A stretch of 64,000 nucleotides of DNA from Brachypterus glaber (taxonomy: Eukaryota; Arthropoda; Insecta; Coleoptera; Kateretidae), in the NCBI GenBank assembly GCA_958510825.1, contig OY294046.1, positions 48,403,794 to 48,467,793 of the forward strand. The letters run 5' to 3'. Positions 45,101 to 57,125 of the stretch are shown here, one piece after another (the first letter of the stretch is position 1; each line of letters starts with the position of its first letter). The notes below the pieces were generated by a model. The model was not told where the DNA came from. It worked only from the letters and a program-made list of their open reading frames with translations, and made no database searches. The translations under genes and the position numbers were made by a program.

Positions 45101-47544
45101 CGGATTTCAAATATCCGCAAAAAAGAAATTTATTAGACCTTATTTTTTTACTACAACAATGGGCAAAAAAAAAATACTGTGCTCTAGATCTCAAAAAACA
45201 AGCTGATCGAGAAACACGGAAAAAGGTTCCGAAATCAGCGCATCAAATATTATATTTTATTATATAGCCAGACGCAACTAAAATGGTGTCGGCAAATTTT
45301 TGAGTTTTGCGCAGTGTTATTTATGACACAAGGATAAAAACCACAATTTTTCGGACGAATGCGCAATTTGCCGGGTGAGCAAATGCGCAAGTTGCTGGGT
45401 GAGCGTTTGCGAGGTCAGCAAACGCACGAGTCCGAAAGAAAATGTTTTCATTTGTGTCATACACACCTTTATAGATAAATCCACTCATATGCTCCTGGTC
45501 TGATGAATGTTTCGGCAATTTACAAGGATTTCCCGTCATGGAAGCCACCTCACACTGTTGTCTTCCGTTCTCCCACAATTCCTCGCACTCCACTTCCAGT
45601 TGCTCCACATACTGGTAATACAAGGGCCCCCTAGCTTGGGCCCTGAAAAACGCGAGGGCGCTGTTAAGCCTCGCTTCATGTTCGCTTCTAGAATAGTGCT
45701 GTGCTAGACCTTCTTGGTACTTTGCTAGAGCTAGGGGCAGCACTTTTGTGCATCTCTGTTCAGAAAAAAGGGTGTCTGTGCACAAGTTTGAGACTAATTT
45801 TGGTTTTACAATAAGGTTGTGTAAAACTAAGCTGGCTGATATCCAGTTTTTTATTGTGGGCAACTAAAAACAATACGCTTTAGTTAATATATTAAAAAAA
45901 TAATAACAAAAAAAATAAAAAATATCCTAATTTAAAGTCTTTATCCCAAAGCTTTCTCGAGTTACCATGGTTAGGGACACTAGATCTAGGTCTCTGTCGC
46001 CTTGTTCTTAGTGCCCCCAACCATGGTCTTAAATTTTTTGGACAGACCAAACAACAGACAAATAATTTTATTTCATGTGAATCAGTTTTTGCATGTACAA
46101 TGTCAAGTATAACAAACATTTTGGTGGTATATTGGAAAATAAAATATCAGAGAAATAAATTAACTTACTTCAAAATGAACATGTATTTGTTGATGTCTAT
46201 TTGAACTAATAGTGTCTTCAAACCCTTTATTTTTAGCCTGATTAATATGCACCTGGAGAAATTTCAGAAAGCTATTTTCAGGAGGTTCACTTGAATATGG
46301 TGCCTCAATTTGCATACCCCCTCCACCTGGCTGGCAGTCCTTTATTAAAGCTCGGACAGCATTTCCAAGTTTATCTTGAACATCATCTTTGTTTATGTAT
46401 GCAAATGTCTCATTTAAGGGAATTGCAAATAAGGACACTCCAGTTATATTAATTATCCGCATTTTTTTGAGAACATAGTATATTTTATCTTCTAGATTTT
46501 GCTCGAGCTTTTGAAGGTTTTTGATATTTTTAGGACTTCTTTCAAAATAGAATATTACTCTTGGTGTACAAGGTCTTCCATTTGTCACCCATTCAGGGCT
46601 TAAATCTTTAATCGTTTTTAATTTTTCGGTGATACTTTCAAATATTTTTTGGCTAAGGTTATCTATAGCTTTGAAAATTTGAATGTAATTTGTATCGAAT
46701 GTTGAACTAGGGTGTGATAAGACAATTATATGGCTCACATATAAAAGGAACAGTAGATTTCTAGCAAAATTGCTTTTAATTTCGTCATTAATTGCTAAAA
46801 AGTCGTTACACATTCGTTCATCTTCTGATTTCTTCTTCAATTCATCATAGTGTTTAATTAGATAATCAGAGTCCCAGTAACTGTTTAAATGAAGATAAAT
46901 TATTTGTTTTTCTTGATCATACCAACATTCTATTGACGTCTTAAAACCAAAAAATCATTAAAACAGATTAAAAAATTAAAAAAAACCCAACTACCCCAAT
47001 AAAGTTAAAAACTAAGCAAAACGTGAACAATTAATAATAACAATACGTTCATTAATTGGATAAATTAGAACTTTATTGAAATCATCTTTTACGATCTTTA
47101 AGGGGAAAGGGTCTTGAAAAAAAAACGCCTTTTAAAACCGTGATGAAGCAAGTATGTTACAGGTGAATCTTAGGCAATTTCTATATGGACTTCTTTTAAA
47201 TCAGTCAAATGGTTTAGGCTCTAGTGATGAACAAGCAAAAATACAGACAAACATAATCACCCTTCTTTTGTACTGTTGTAATATTAACTTTTGAAAATAT
47301 ATAAAACTTAACTACCTCTTCCTCCTTGTTATTTCTATTCAATGCTTTTCCAATTGAGTTGACTTTAACTCCAGTCTTAAAAGCTGATTTTCCAACTACT
47401 GATATTATGACAACTTTATCAAGTTTGGCTCTTGGCACATCCCTAAAGCAAACGTTAATTAAAAACCTAGTATTATTTAATTTAATTGTTAATTATAACT
47501 TACAGCAGTTTTTGCAAATGTGGAAAAACTAAAACATCCCTCAT
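42101..47544 (-). CDS. SMG8: SMG8, nonsense-mediated decay factor (6 exons)
   Basis: Exons, 5' to 3' on the minus strand: 47544-47504, 47442-47316, 46939-46169, 45863-45467, 43394-42607, 42283-42101. Phases match throughout, giving 768 residues (vertebrate SMG8 is about 990, so internal loops are shorter). SMG8 with SMG9 forms part of the SMG1 kinase complex that phosphorylates UPF1 during nonsense-mediated mRNA decay. Recognisable regions: N-terminal VVIISVVGKSAFKTG, a vestigial P-loop region; WVTNGRPCTPRVIFYFE; KLPKHSSDQEHMSGF; then the strongly conserved C-terminal part with CDCGRKIGQRDDP, WSLVCLGASSLYSHN, GFLSSTNYLLPWD, FIGVEYECSSGHRF, DSDMPLYYPCAC, MRLHVVTPKAPV and the final WVMRLPYVYV. 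The tiny first exon (41 nt) is the least certain part. The intron before exon 5 hosts a 1.9-kb foldback element. Confidence 0.93.
43410..45317. mobile_element. Large foldback element in SMG8 intron 4
   Basis: Arms of roughly 0.5 kb or more: left 43410-43688 plus 44458-44660, right about 44790-45317. Shared blocks: TTGCGTCTGGC, GCGCTGATTTCGGAACC, TTTTTCCGTTTTTC, CTCTATTAATAGGG, AAAGCGGATTTCAAATATC and CACATATGTGCGG. Ends CACTGC...GCAGTG. Same family as 31675-33842. The left end is about 14 bp from the 3' splice site of the next SMG8 exon. The left arm is interrupted by the element at 43689-44457. Confidence 0.75.
43689..44457. mobile_element. TIR element CCCAGGTAGCAA, 769 bp, nested
   Basis: CCCAGGTAGCAA at 43689 and TTGCTACCTGGG ending at 44457 are exact inverted termini. 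The host sequence reads ...TTCGTTT before and TTGTTTTTA after, and the unoccupied copy at about 31932 reads TTCGTTTGTTTTTTTA, giving a TT duplication. A direct repeat (ATATTAACGTGGCTTTCACG, 43883 and 44409) is inside. Many 'AACATCACAT'-like words. Non-coding. Confidence 0.75.
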
Positions 47545-48740
47545 TTTGAGGTTAGGTTTCTTAATATCAATCCTGTGAACATGAACTACTACGTATCTCA
47601 AACGTTAGGTAAACCGGGTTTGCCAAACCCAGTGTTCTGTGGGCAAACCCATAAACGAACTACCCTTCTTTATGCCTCTTATATTTACTTAGTCCACTGA
47701 ATTAATTTCTCTGTAAATAAATAATGCAAACAATTTTAGATTTAGTATTCGCCATAAAATAACAAGAATAATATTAATTTATATTTAATTCATGTTGAAC
47801 AATAACTTACACTTTAAAATATTCAATTTTATGTTGAACAAAGACGTACATTTAAAAATATTTAATTAAAATCGAATTGATTTTAGTCGATCGGAACCAT
47901 AACCTCAAAATTCACTTTTAGCCATCGAACCGCGGTCCAACATCGACAAAAACGCTTCAATTTCCCATCCTTACGAAAAGTTCTGAAATTCGAGAGCAGA
48001 AAAATATTCTCTGGGCAAGCTAAAGCGGTAAAGCGCGTTTGCCGATGTGACTTTGAATGTACAGCACGCGTATGCTGAGAGGATGTACGTACATCTAGCA
48101 ACAACGCATTCTTTGTTTATATTCAGTGTTTGTCAGAGAATCGACTTTGTATTTTCTTGGTTTTGTGTGATAAATTGTGTAATAAAATTAGTTTCTCCTG
48201 AAATTAAGGTATGATTTGATTATTTATAGTAGATTTGATGCAAAAACGTAATGTGGGTAATATTATTTAAAGCCCCTAGAATAAACACGCTAGGGTATAT
48301 AATGTTTGGCAAGTATGCTCATGAGCATATATGCTTGGTATACCAAGGCCTGCAGCAGGACTTTTTTTTTTAATTTAAGAAAAATTAATTTTTGTTAAAC
48401 TTTGACTTTTGCGTGGAATAACTTAAAAACCAATTGAGATAGATCAAAACGGGTTTCACCAATAAAAAATGGATATATTTTTTATATGCTCTCCATATTT
48501 CAAAATATTTTGTTACTGTAATAATAAGGCAAGTTTAATTATCTTTGAAGCCATATTCCTCAAAACACTCTTTTTTTTGAAAATTTCAGGATATACTCCC
48601 AAATGTGATTACTTTTAATATCGCTAGAATACCTTTTTTTGATATTTTTTTTATAACTAAAATAATGCTCAAAAATCGATGTTTTTGGTATATTTTAGTG
48701 AAATTTCATCTTTAAAATGCAAAAATACATAAATACCTAT
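47545..48740. other. SMG8 upstream region, no gene seen
   Basis: Contains the SMG8 promoter. No exon chain was found. A GGTATG donor-like site near 48208 after an AT-rich leader is not enough to propose a gene. The rest is AT-rich. Confidence 0.4.
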
Positions 48741-48801
48741 ATATTATTATTATTATTATTATTATTAGAAATTATTATTATTATTATTATTATTATTATT
48801 T
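48741..48801. repeat. (ATT)n microsatellite
   Basis: Two runs of ATT/TTA units separated by AGAA, about 60 bp in total. Confidence 0.9.
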
Positions 48802-48890
48802 ATTTTATTAAAACAGACTTTAAAATTTCGCAGAAACATAAGAAAGCTCTAGCGCCGCAGGCAAAAAAATTAAGGAATTTTATGCTTAAA

Positions 48891-49341
48891 TCCCAGTCCG
48901 CAGAGTCTCGTCAAAATTACGTCATAATCTGGTGATTTACCTCGTCAATTTGACGTGAAAATGACCTCCTAATGTCACAGACCGATGACGTAATATATCT
49001 GACGTCATTTTTATGTCATGAAATTTAACTATTATGACGTGAATTTTACGTCTTAAAGTATTTTTTATTTACTAGAAATCCACTTTCAATTAAAATTAGA
49101 ATATTATTGTGTAAGTGTATATATTGACCAAATACACTATAATAACAATGTTCTTTAGTAAAAATAATAAAAATATAATATATTATTATCAAGAAAAGTC
49201 GGCAATATGACGTGATTAAAGGACGTGAAAAATTCGTCAATTAACTGACGTCAAAATGTCGACGATCATTGGTCGAATGACGTCTTTCGACCAGTAATCA
49301 CCAGATTTTGACGTCATTTCGACGGGCGTTGCGGACTGGGA
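48891..49341. mobile_element. TIR element TCCCAGTCCGC, rich in TGACGT
   Basis: TCCCAGTCCGCA (48891) pairs with TGCGGACTGGGA (to 49341), and the inverted similarity continues through CGTCAAAATTACGTCA and AATCTGGTGATTAC. Inside, TGACGT occurs at least eight times, three as the perfect palindrome TGACGTCA. Non-coding, 451 bp. Confidence 0.75.
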
Positions 49342-50035
49342 TATTGCAATCTCAAAAAAGTAAGAAAATCTGTCACAGTGAAAAAAAAAATATTGTCTAT
49401 TTTATTTTTAACTGTTTTAAAATTTCACAAAAATGCATAAAAGGTCTATATAACTTTCTATATATTTCCGCAGGCAATGTTTTACTTATATCATGATATT
49501 TTATATCTTAAAAAAAATAAAACCGCAAAAAGCCCAAAGGGCTTCCTTCTTTGCTCTAGCGTCGCAAACGATTTTTTTTTTCAAATTTGATGGTCTGTTT
49601 TTATTTTGAAACTGTTTTAAAATTTAAAATTTCACAAAAATTCAAGGATGGTCTAGCGTCGCAGGCAAAAATTTTTACTAACTGCACCATAGACAAACAA
49701 TTTTTTTCAAATTTGATGGTCTGTTTTAGTTCTTCTTCTTCTTACTTCAACCTTGACCTTTTCTTCCGATAATTGGTCAGCACAATATAAATTTGTATTT
49801 ATATTATTATTAACATCGGCTCGCATCTAAGCGGCCTGTACATATCCATCTGTCTGTCTGTTTTAGTTTTAAAACAGTTTAAAAATTTAAAATTCCACAC
49901 CCCCACAATACCCCCCTTATGTCTCTAAAATGAAAAACAAGAAAATAGTATTTTTTTAAATGGCGATTTCTCCCGTTAGATTAGACAGGGACAAAAGTTC
50001 TACCCAAAAAGGATAGAAGACATACATACACTCCC
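49342..50035. repeat. Degenerate repeats, no gene
   Basis: AAATTTCACAAAAATGCA-type and TCTAGCGTCGCAGGCAAA-type words recur at about 48830-48870, 49425-49470, 49555-49580 and 49635-49670, with two copies of CAAATTTGATGGTCTGTTTT (49578, 49709). Unclassified diverged repeat family. Confidence 0.5.
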
Positions 50036-50120
50036 ACTTCCACCCAACCAAACAAATTCTGTATTTCTTCTTTGTTGAACAAATACAATATTTACTTGGC
50101 CGGGCGAAAAGTGCAACTAT
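50036..50120. mobile_element. Diverged foldback, relative of 50211-50302
   Basis: CCAACCAAACAAATTCTGTATTT on the left and AAATACAATATTTACTTGGC on the right are imperfect inverted repeats. They match the arms of the neighbouring hairpin with more mismatches, so this is an older copy. Confidence 0.5.
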
Positions 50121-50210
50121 ATTATTTTTATTAAATTACTGGCGCCATCTAAATTTTAGTAGAATTATCTTATTCTACAGATTCACAGCTATGTTCGTTC
50201 GTGCCGCTCA

Positions 50211-50302
50211 GTGCTACACTTTCCGGCCAACCAAATAAATACTGTATTTGTTGTATGAAAAACAAATACAGTATTTATTTGGTTGGCTGGAAAGTGTAGC
50301 AC
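50211..50302. mobile_element. Foldback MITE, 92 bp
   Basis: GTGCTACACTTTCCGGCCAA and CCAAATAAATACTGTATTTG pair with their complements with one or two mismatches: a stem of about 43 bp, loop of 6. Confidence 0.8.
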
Positions 50303-50491
50303 AAATGAGATAGAGATAGGGTAGACGTCTTTTGTTTCATAATTCTAGTTGTAGAGAGCTCCATTGTTAGAAAACTAGAAAATGCGCGGCAGGCATTTTT
50401 TTTAAGCTAGAATACTGAAAAATGACAAATTTGAAAGTCTTATTGATTTGTGTTTTATTAGGTTATATAAATTTTTGTTATTTTTGAAATA

Positions 50492-50597
50492 TTTTCTATT
50501 GACTTCTCTATAATGTGAACGTCAAAAACTCTCGTTAACGTGAGTTCACGTTAACGAGAGTTTATGATTTCACATTACAGAGAAGTCAATAGAAAAA
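50492..50597. mobile_element. Foldback MITE, 106 bp
   Basis: TTTTCTATTGACTTCTCT, AATGTGAA and AACTCTCGTTAACGTGA pair with TCACGTTAACGAGAGTT, TTCACATT and AGAGAAGTCAATAGAAAA. It is almost completely palindromic. Confidence 0.75.
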
Positions 50598-51039
50598 ACA
50601 AAAACGAATAGTTCACATATACGCATGTTCACATTATCGAGCTTATACTGTATATACATAGAAAAACGGGTTCCAACACAGGCCCCCGTTAAAAATAAAA
50701 TACTTCTCAAAGGGCCCGATCAGCAAGATCTTCCTGTAGAGAACTGCAAAAGTTCTGCTCCAAAACGTGCGAGTTAAATAGCTGATTTCTTGGAGTTTAG
50801 CAGGTATTGGCAAGGGTGTTCCGTTCCGAAATGACTCTATGACAGTCGGCATTTTCAGAAGATATGATGGCAAATTAGACTAGATGACCCTGGTGGAAAA
50901 TAACGTTAAAACGACTTGACCTAAAGTTAGATGAATGTGATTTGAATGTTAGATGCCTAAAGTTAGGGTCTAATGTTAGAATAACGTTTATCTACCATTA
51001 CGAGTTTTGCCAGTTTGGTAATACCAAACGTTAGATAAA

Positions 51040-51893
51040 CATACACAGAAAAAAAGGATATCTTGAACCAAAGCAAAACGATCTTGAACCAAGGCCGCCA
51101 TGGCTTTCGATATGTTCAACGCCATGACTATCTTGGATCAAGTCCGCCGTGATCTTGGCATTAGAGGTCCTAGATTTAAGGACACTTTCTTAAATCAAAG
51201 CCACTTAAACCATTTATTTAAGATCATATCATCTTAAACCAAGTATGTAATTATCTTTATTTAAGATCATATTATCTTTATCCAAGATCATATTATCTTA
51301 CACCAAGTCTTGGTCTAAGATAATATAATCTTGAATGAAGAGAATTATAATCTTGATTTAAGATTATGATTCTCTGGATTCAAGACCATATTATCTTAAA
51401 CCAAGACTTGGTGTAAGATAAATACCCCACAGTCAGGTTCCAGGGTTAATAGAATGGTAAATATTTTTAAAAAAATTCCCACACATGTATAATATTATTT
51501 CGCACGCCTATGAAATATAATACTTTCTTACTCTGTTAATCGTGTGAAATTTGGTTTCATAGGTGGTCGTAGGAAAAAGCACTTGTTTTTGAAAAAAAAC
51601 TTGTTGCAACGCCATTGCAAAATGGTGTTTATAGATATAAATTATTTAAAGTAAATTTTTTAAGTAAATTTGAAAATCCTCAACGTTTGAGGGTAACAGA
51701 TACAAATTCGTCCATTTTAAAGCAGATATAAACAATGATACACCAAGAGAATAATTAAAGGAAACCAAAGTCACAGATAATATTAAACCGAGGATACATG
51801 ATCTTAAAAAAAGATTATTACCTCGATTTAAGATAATATAAATCCAAGATAATTTATTATCTTCTGCCAAGATAACCTTTTTTTCTGTGTATG
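51040..51893. mobile_element. TIR element CATACACAGAAAAAAAGG, internal CTTG/CAAG repeats
   Basis: Exact inverted termini CATACACAGAAAAAAAGG and CCTTTTTTTCTGTGTATG. The interior repeats AAGATCATATTATCTTA and ACCAAGTCTTGGT about ten times in both orientations. No coding. The TTGAACCAAG/ATCTTG words are reminiscent of the elements at 54458-54866 and 55930-56320. Confidence 0.75.
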
Positions 51894-52574
51894 TATTAGG
51901 CACCTAACGTTAGCAATTCAGTTATCTATATCGGAAATTCGGAAAATCTTTGGCTGGTCGGCAATTTTTTATAAGTGATGATCTTTTTTTTTAACCGACT
52001 TTCAAAAAAGGAGGAGGTTATTTAGTCGTCGGTTTTGTTTCGGTGTAAAAAAATTTTTTCGGTGTGTATTTTTTAAAAGTGATGACGTTTTTTAGCCATC
52101 AGGGGGGACAGCTAGCCTACCTATAGCCTATATGCTAGGTACTAGTAGGCAAATGTTTTTATCCAATACATACAGATAATAAGACAATTACCAGCTTTAT
52201 TTTAAATAGAAAAACTCAATAATAACCCCCGCGTGGCTTTTACTTTATTGAGTGGATAATTATTTATTTTACACACTCAACTATCACTTTCCAAAATTAA
52301 CCTGCTTGGCTGACGCCTCGCTAGTTTAATTTTCTCATATGCAATATCTTACTTTACCCTCTAGTACCATAAATAACTATTTTCTTCAAATGTACTAAAA
52401 TGTTAATATTTTATAACTAGATAAAAGTGATTCATTTTTTTACAGTAAAAAAATGTGTTCATTGTTGTATGTACGTCGTACAAAAAAGCGATCATTGTTG
52501 TACGCCGTATAAAAAGTTAGCGAAAAAAAAATTATAATATTTAGGACGCTTGAAGAAAAACTAGTAGGTTTTAC
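51894..52574. other. Intergenic DNA
   Basis: AT-rich. Near 51995-52015 is ACCGACTTTCAAAAAAGGAG, a word very common in repeats of insect genomes. Otherwise no feature. Confidence 0.4.
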
Positions 52575-52677
52575 AAAGAGGAAAAGTGCCTTTTTTACTC
52601 GTCTGTAGTTTCCGGACTCCGCTTCGCGTCGTCCGTAAATTCTACAGACTAGTAAAGAAAGGTTCACTTTTCCTCTT
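52575..52677. mobile_element. Foldback MITE, 103 bp
   Basis: AGAGGAAAAGTG and TTTTTTACTCGTCTGTAG pair with CTACAGACTAGTAAAGAAA and CACTTTTCCTCT. The centre holds a small CCGGACTCCGCTTCGCGTCG block. Confidence 0.65.
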
Positions 52678-52970
52678 AATAAAACAATATACTATTGTCG
52701 CCAGTCGACAAATTTTATCTTTTTTTATAAAAAAAATTATTGTTTTTTTATGTTTAATTTTGAAATTTAGTTTTTTATATAAATATTTTGTCAGCTTTAT
52801 TCCTATTAGTAATAGGCTATTACATACAATAATATTTTTGTTGTATTTTTTTAGGGGTATTTTTTTAGGATAAAAAAAACCAAAACATAAAAAAAGTATA
52901 TATATTTTTTATATTTACATCAAGTTAGGTACAAAGTAAGTAAGTACAAAGATATATATTTAAGATATAA

Positions 52971-53223
52971 TTATAATCACGGGTAGGATAAAAGAAGCCA
53001 TTACCGGGGGCATGAAAAAATTAGAATTAAAAAAAAATTAAAGTCTTTCTCTATGAGTCATGGACCATGACCAAGTGACTCACTGGGTATTAACAGCGTC
53101 GACATGACATTCCGCTTGGTGAACAATAGTTTAAAGTGTCTATACTTGAAAAAAGAGTTTTTTAAAATTTTAATTTTTGCATGCCCCCGGTAATGGCTAC
53201 TTTGATCCGACCCGTGATTATAA
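52971..53223. mobile_element. MITE of about 253 bp, TTATAATCACGGG ends
   Basis: TTATAATCACGGGTAGGAT and GCCATTACCGGGGGCATG pair with CATGCCCCCGGTAATGGC and ATCCGACCCGTGATTATAA. The arms are about 58 bp. Non-coding. Confidence 0.75.
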
Positions 53224-53391
53224 TGTATAATATAAATAAAAGTTTTTATGCAAAACGAGCAAAAAGTGAGTATTTTTCACACTATCACAAAAGACGAAAA
53301 ACGTCGTGTGTAAAATACTTTGACTATAAAATAAAATGTGCATTTTTGCTAAATTGAATTTGTTACAAAACAAATAATATACAGCCTGTTC

Positions 53392-53827
53392 CAGAACTCG
53401 CGTACAGAAATTTGAGGGTATATTAAAAACACTCGGGAAAATATGAAAAAAATTTCAAAAAAAAATCCATCTTCAATACTAATTAAAAATGAAGCTATCT
53501 GACCAATCCTGTTGCTGATGTTAAATTACCTACAAATTAGTTTTACCCTACTACTAGCCCACACAAGTCCTGGACTTAGGGGATGCTTAATTAAGTAGAA
53601 TAGTACGAGGTTAAACAAAAATTTAATGTAAAAAATAATTAAATTTGCTTCCATAGATACAAATTCAACTTTTAAAGGTAATTTAACATCATCAACAGTA
53701 TTGGTCCAGTTAAATCGTTCTTATTTTTGAATTGAACGAAGATGGATTTTTTTTGACATATTTTCATATTTCCAGAGGGTTTTTAATACACCCTCAAATT
53801 TCTGTACGCGAGTTCTGGAACAGGCTG
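53392..53827. mobile_element. MITE, 436 bp, CAGCCTGTTCCAGAACTCGCG ends
   Basis: The termini CAGCCTGTTCCAGAACTCGC and its exact complement ending at 53827 continue as about 85 bp of inverted similarity (GTACAGAAATTTGAGGGT, AAAAATCCATCTTC). Non-coding. Confidence 0.8.
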
Positions 53828-54457
53828 CAGGTACCCAGATAGCACACACTAATTTACGGATATTCCGTTTATGTCCTAACGATGGCGCATGTCCCGGGAC
53901 AATAATCGTATATTCCTAGGACATTCTATTTTGTATATCCCGAGGCATACCCCATGAATATCTTCTTTGGTATTTCCCATTATTATCCTATTTATGCATA
54001 AGCCAGGAATTACCTAATCGTATATTCATAGGATATCTGATTTTTTATATACTTTGAATATACCATCAATGGTAAGAATTCGTATACTAAGTTTCCGATT
54101 TGTTATTCTAATAGAACATAGCGGGATAAGCATGTAAAAAGTACCCCCGCATGAAATGAACTGCAACTATGCTTAATGAGTGTACTTTATCATTGGTAAT
54201 ACACCACCAAAATTTCAGCCCCCAACTACCCCTATAAGGGTGAAATTTTATCGTTAAAGCCCTAAATAAAAAAATAATTTCTTGGTCTGTATTTTTGGGA
54301 TCAATTTCGATTTTGGTACAGCATATAAGGGTACCAAGACCAACTTATAAAAAAGTCATGCCTAGTTTAAACCTTTAAAACCTGAGAAAAAAGTCAAATA
54401 TATTTTTTGTCAAGGCTTGATATGATATCCGAAATTCATTTGAATGGGTTTAGTACA

Positions 54458-54866
54458 CACTGAAAAAAATGACGTTCTTGTCTCAAAGTAATCAACACTG
54501 GCAGTTATTCTTTTAGCTTGAAAGATGTGTATCTTCAAACAAAAGTATTTATCTTGTCTCAAGAAAAGTATCGCTTTTGAAATATTTTTAAAATTCTCTT
54601 GGACCTGGCGCATTTGAGGCAAAAACCATTTATCTTGTTTTAAGATTGTTAAAAATTAAATAATTTTAAATACATTGGCTCAAGAATTTTTCTTTTGGGA
54701 CAAGACCACTTGCATTTTACACAAGATCAAACAATTTTAAGTTAAGGAATCAGAAAGATCTTGGCAAGTGAATTATATTTTCATGTTAAGAGAGGGCGTA
54801 TTCAAGAGTGCGAAGCATTTGGCCTAATTTCATATGCCATTACCGCAAAGGATCTTTTTTTCAGTG
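54458..54866. mobile_element. TIR element CACTGAAAAAAA, 409 bp, CA duplication
   Basis: CACTGAAAAAAA and TTTTTTTCAGTG termini. The host arm reads TTTAGTA-CA / CA-AGGGG around the element, while the opposite arm reads TTTAGTACAAGGGG, so the target CA was duplicated. The interior repeats ATCTTGTCTCAAG-like words in both orientations. Confidence 0.75.
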
Positions 54867-55929
54867 CAAGGGGTTTAAAAAAAGCCTTATCTACACGCCT
54901 TATTGTGTGCAGTATACAAGGTGCCCTACAATTTTTTACATAGTCCCTATAACATAAAAAAAAAGACTAAGCCTAGTTCCTGATTTTTATTTATTTTAAC
55001 ACATCTTCCGGTACATAACTGACTATTATATCTCTCTTATAAAATATAAAACTTTGATCAGAAACGAATCTTTAATGAGAAGGTTTTAATTACCCTATCA
55101 AACCTATTCCCCTAGAACTCACCCCCTTAGGACCACCCCTAACTTTGGTTTTTAAACCAAACCCTACTATTTTTGGAGTGAAGCTAAATTCTAAATTCAA
55201 AGATTTATAATACTACATACAAAAAAAAAAATGGTACTGTAATAAAAAAGTTTAAAGTGTAGTAAAAAACAAAATAAAATAAATAATGATTTATGACGCA
55301 GTAACGAAAACTACGATTTTTCGGATAAAAGCTGCGAGGCCCGAAACATTATTTAACTTTAAAACAATTGAATGCGATTGGCTCCTTGTCATTGATATCC
55401 TTAATGGAATTTTACATTTACGTCAAAATTTGACATTTACGTCAAAATATTTTTCAAATTAATTGTGATATTCTTTCTTAATTTAATTCAATCGAATACA
55501 ATATAATAAGACCAAACGAAAACATATTTTTTATCGCCTATTTCTTTTGTTTTAAGGGACTTCCCCGAGAGGGAAGTAATATTTTAAATTTCGAATTTAG
55601 TGTCCTTTAAAAATCACTCCAAACAGTAGTAATTCCATTAAAAAAGGGGAGGTCCTAAATGAGAAAGACCTAGCGGGGTAGGTTTTGATAGGGTAATTAA
55701 AAGTTGTTCTCATTCTTTTTTGATCAAATTTTTATCTTATTTTAAAAGAGGGATATGTATTATAATAAATTAATTGAAGATATGTCAAACTGTGCATAGT
55801 ACGTACGATCGTACCTCGAGGTACATTAATAAAAACTAAAATCAAAAATATGATTTGTCTTCGTTTTTTATGTTATAAGGGAGGGATAAGATGTGTAGAT
55901 ACATTGAATACTACTTTATTCGTTCAATA

Positions 55930-56320
55930 AAGCGTGAACTCAACATTGATCTTGGACAAGTTTCTTGACCAGAGTACTTGACAAAGTTCTTTGTAAAGAA
56001 TTGGACAATTCTTGAGCAAGATAATTAATCAAGATTCTGTATCCAGACTTGGGCAAGACTTTAGCAAGATTCCAGAAGCAGAGCGTTAGCAATACTTTGT
56101 CAGGTCATGAACAGAAAAAGTCTGTAGCAAGAATTTGATAAGATTCTTGGTCAATTCTTGACCTACTCTTGCGCGAAAGACGCTAGAGTCCATGAGCGCG
56201 CACCTCTCCCTTGTCAATTTTTCTTGCTAATTCTTGATCAAGGATCTTGACGAAGTATCTGCAGCAACTATTTGATCAAGAATCTTGAGCCAGACTTGCT
56301 CAAGACAAAAATTTTTACTA
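55930..56320. repeat. CTTGNNCAAG-rich inserted block
   Basis: Words such as TTCTTGACCAGAGTACTTG, TTCTTGAGCAAG, AATCAAGATTCT and TTCTTGATCAAG recur about every 20-30 bp. The block interrupts the right arm of the giant foldback between about 55900 and 56320; exact ends were not resolved. Confidence 0.5.
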
Positions 56321-57125
56321 GGGAAGCTGAGGTAGTTTTTAATTTTTTTGAACCCCTTGTACTAAATCTATTTAAATGAATTTCTGATATGTTAGAGCTA
56401 ATACATATATGCATAAATATTAAAAAAATGGTGATTGTGTTATTTCAAAAATGGCTTATTTTGCCTTAACAAATAATATATTGGACTTTTTTTAAGCTTA
56501 TAAAGGTCGAAACTAGGCATGATATTTATTATAACTTGTTCTATGCACCCTTATATGCTGTACAAAATTTGAAATTGATTCCGCAAATACATACTGAGAA
56601 AATATTTTTTTAACCTATGGGTTTGATAGAGCACTAGAAAGGTAGTTTTTTTACGGTAGGTGGGTAGTTTAAGTGGTTCCGTAGGAGAGTACCGACATAG
56701 CTACAATTTCAGACCGCAAGAAATTTCCTTAGAAACATGTCGTTGCTACTGCAAAAACTGTTGAAATCAAGTCTGTTATACACTAAACATTTGCACTAAC
56801 TATTAAGGTTAAAATTGTTTGACATTAAGGCCCAGTTTATCAGTGTACAGTTAAAACCTAATCTAAAATATAAAGTCTCAGTTAAGAGCAAATTCTGGAT
56901 TTTGGTTGGAGTTGCTATGGTTATTACGTGTCAGCTAAATTTAGCTGCACTTTGATAAACCCAGCCTAACTCTGACAATTTCAATATTTTTATCCAAATT
57001 TTCTAATAAAATAGTTTTTTTAAGGTGTTTTGTTCATACATTGCACAGAAGATACAGTGCATTCTGTTTACAAACGGTTCTGTTTAAAATTATAGTTCTA
57101 AAATGTTTATTCACATGTAAGTATA

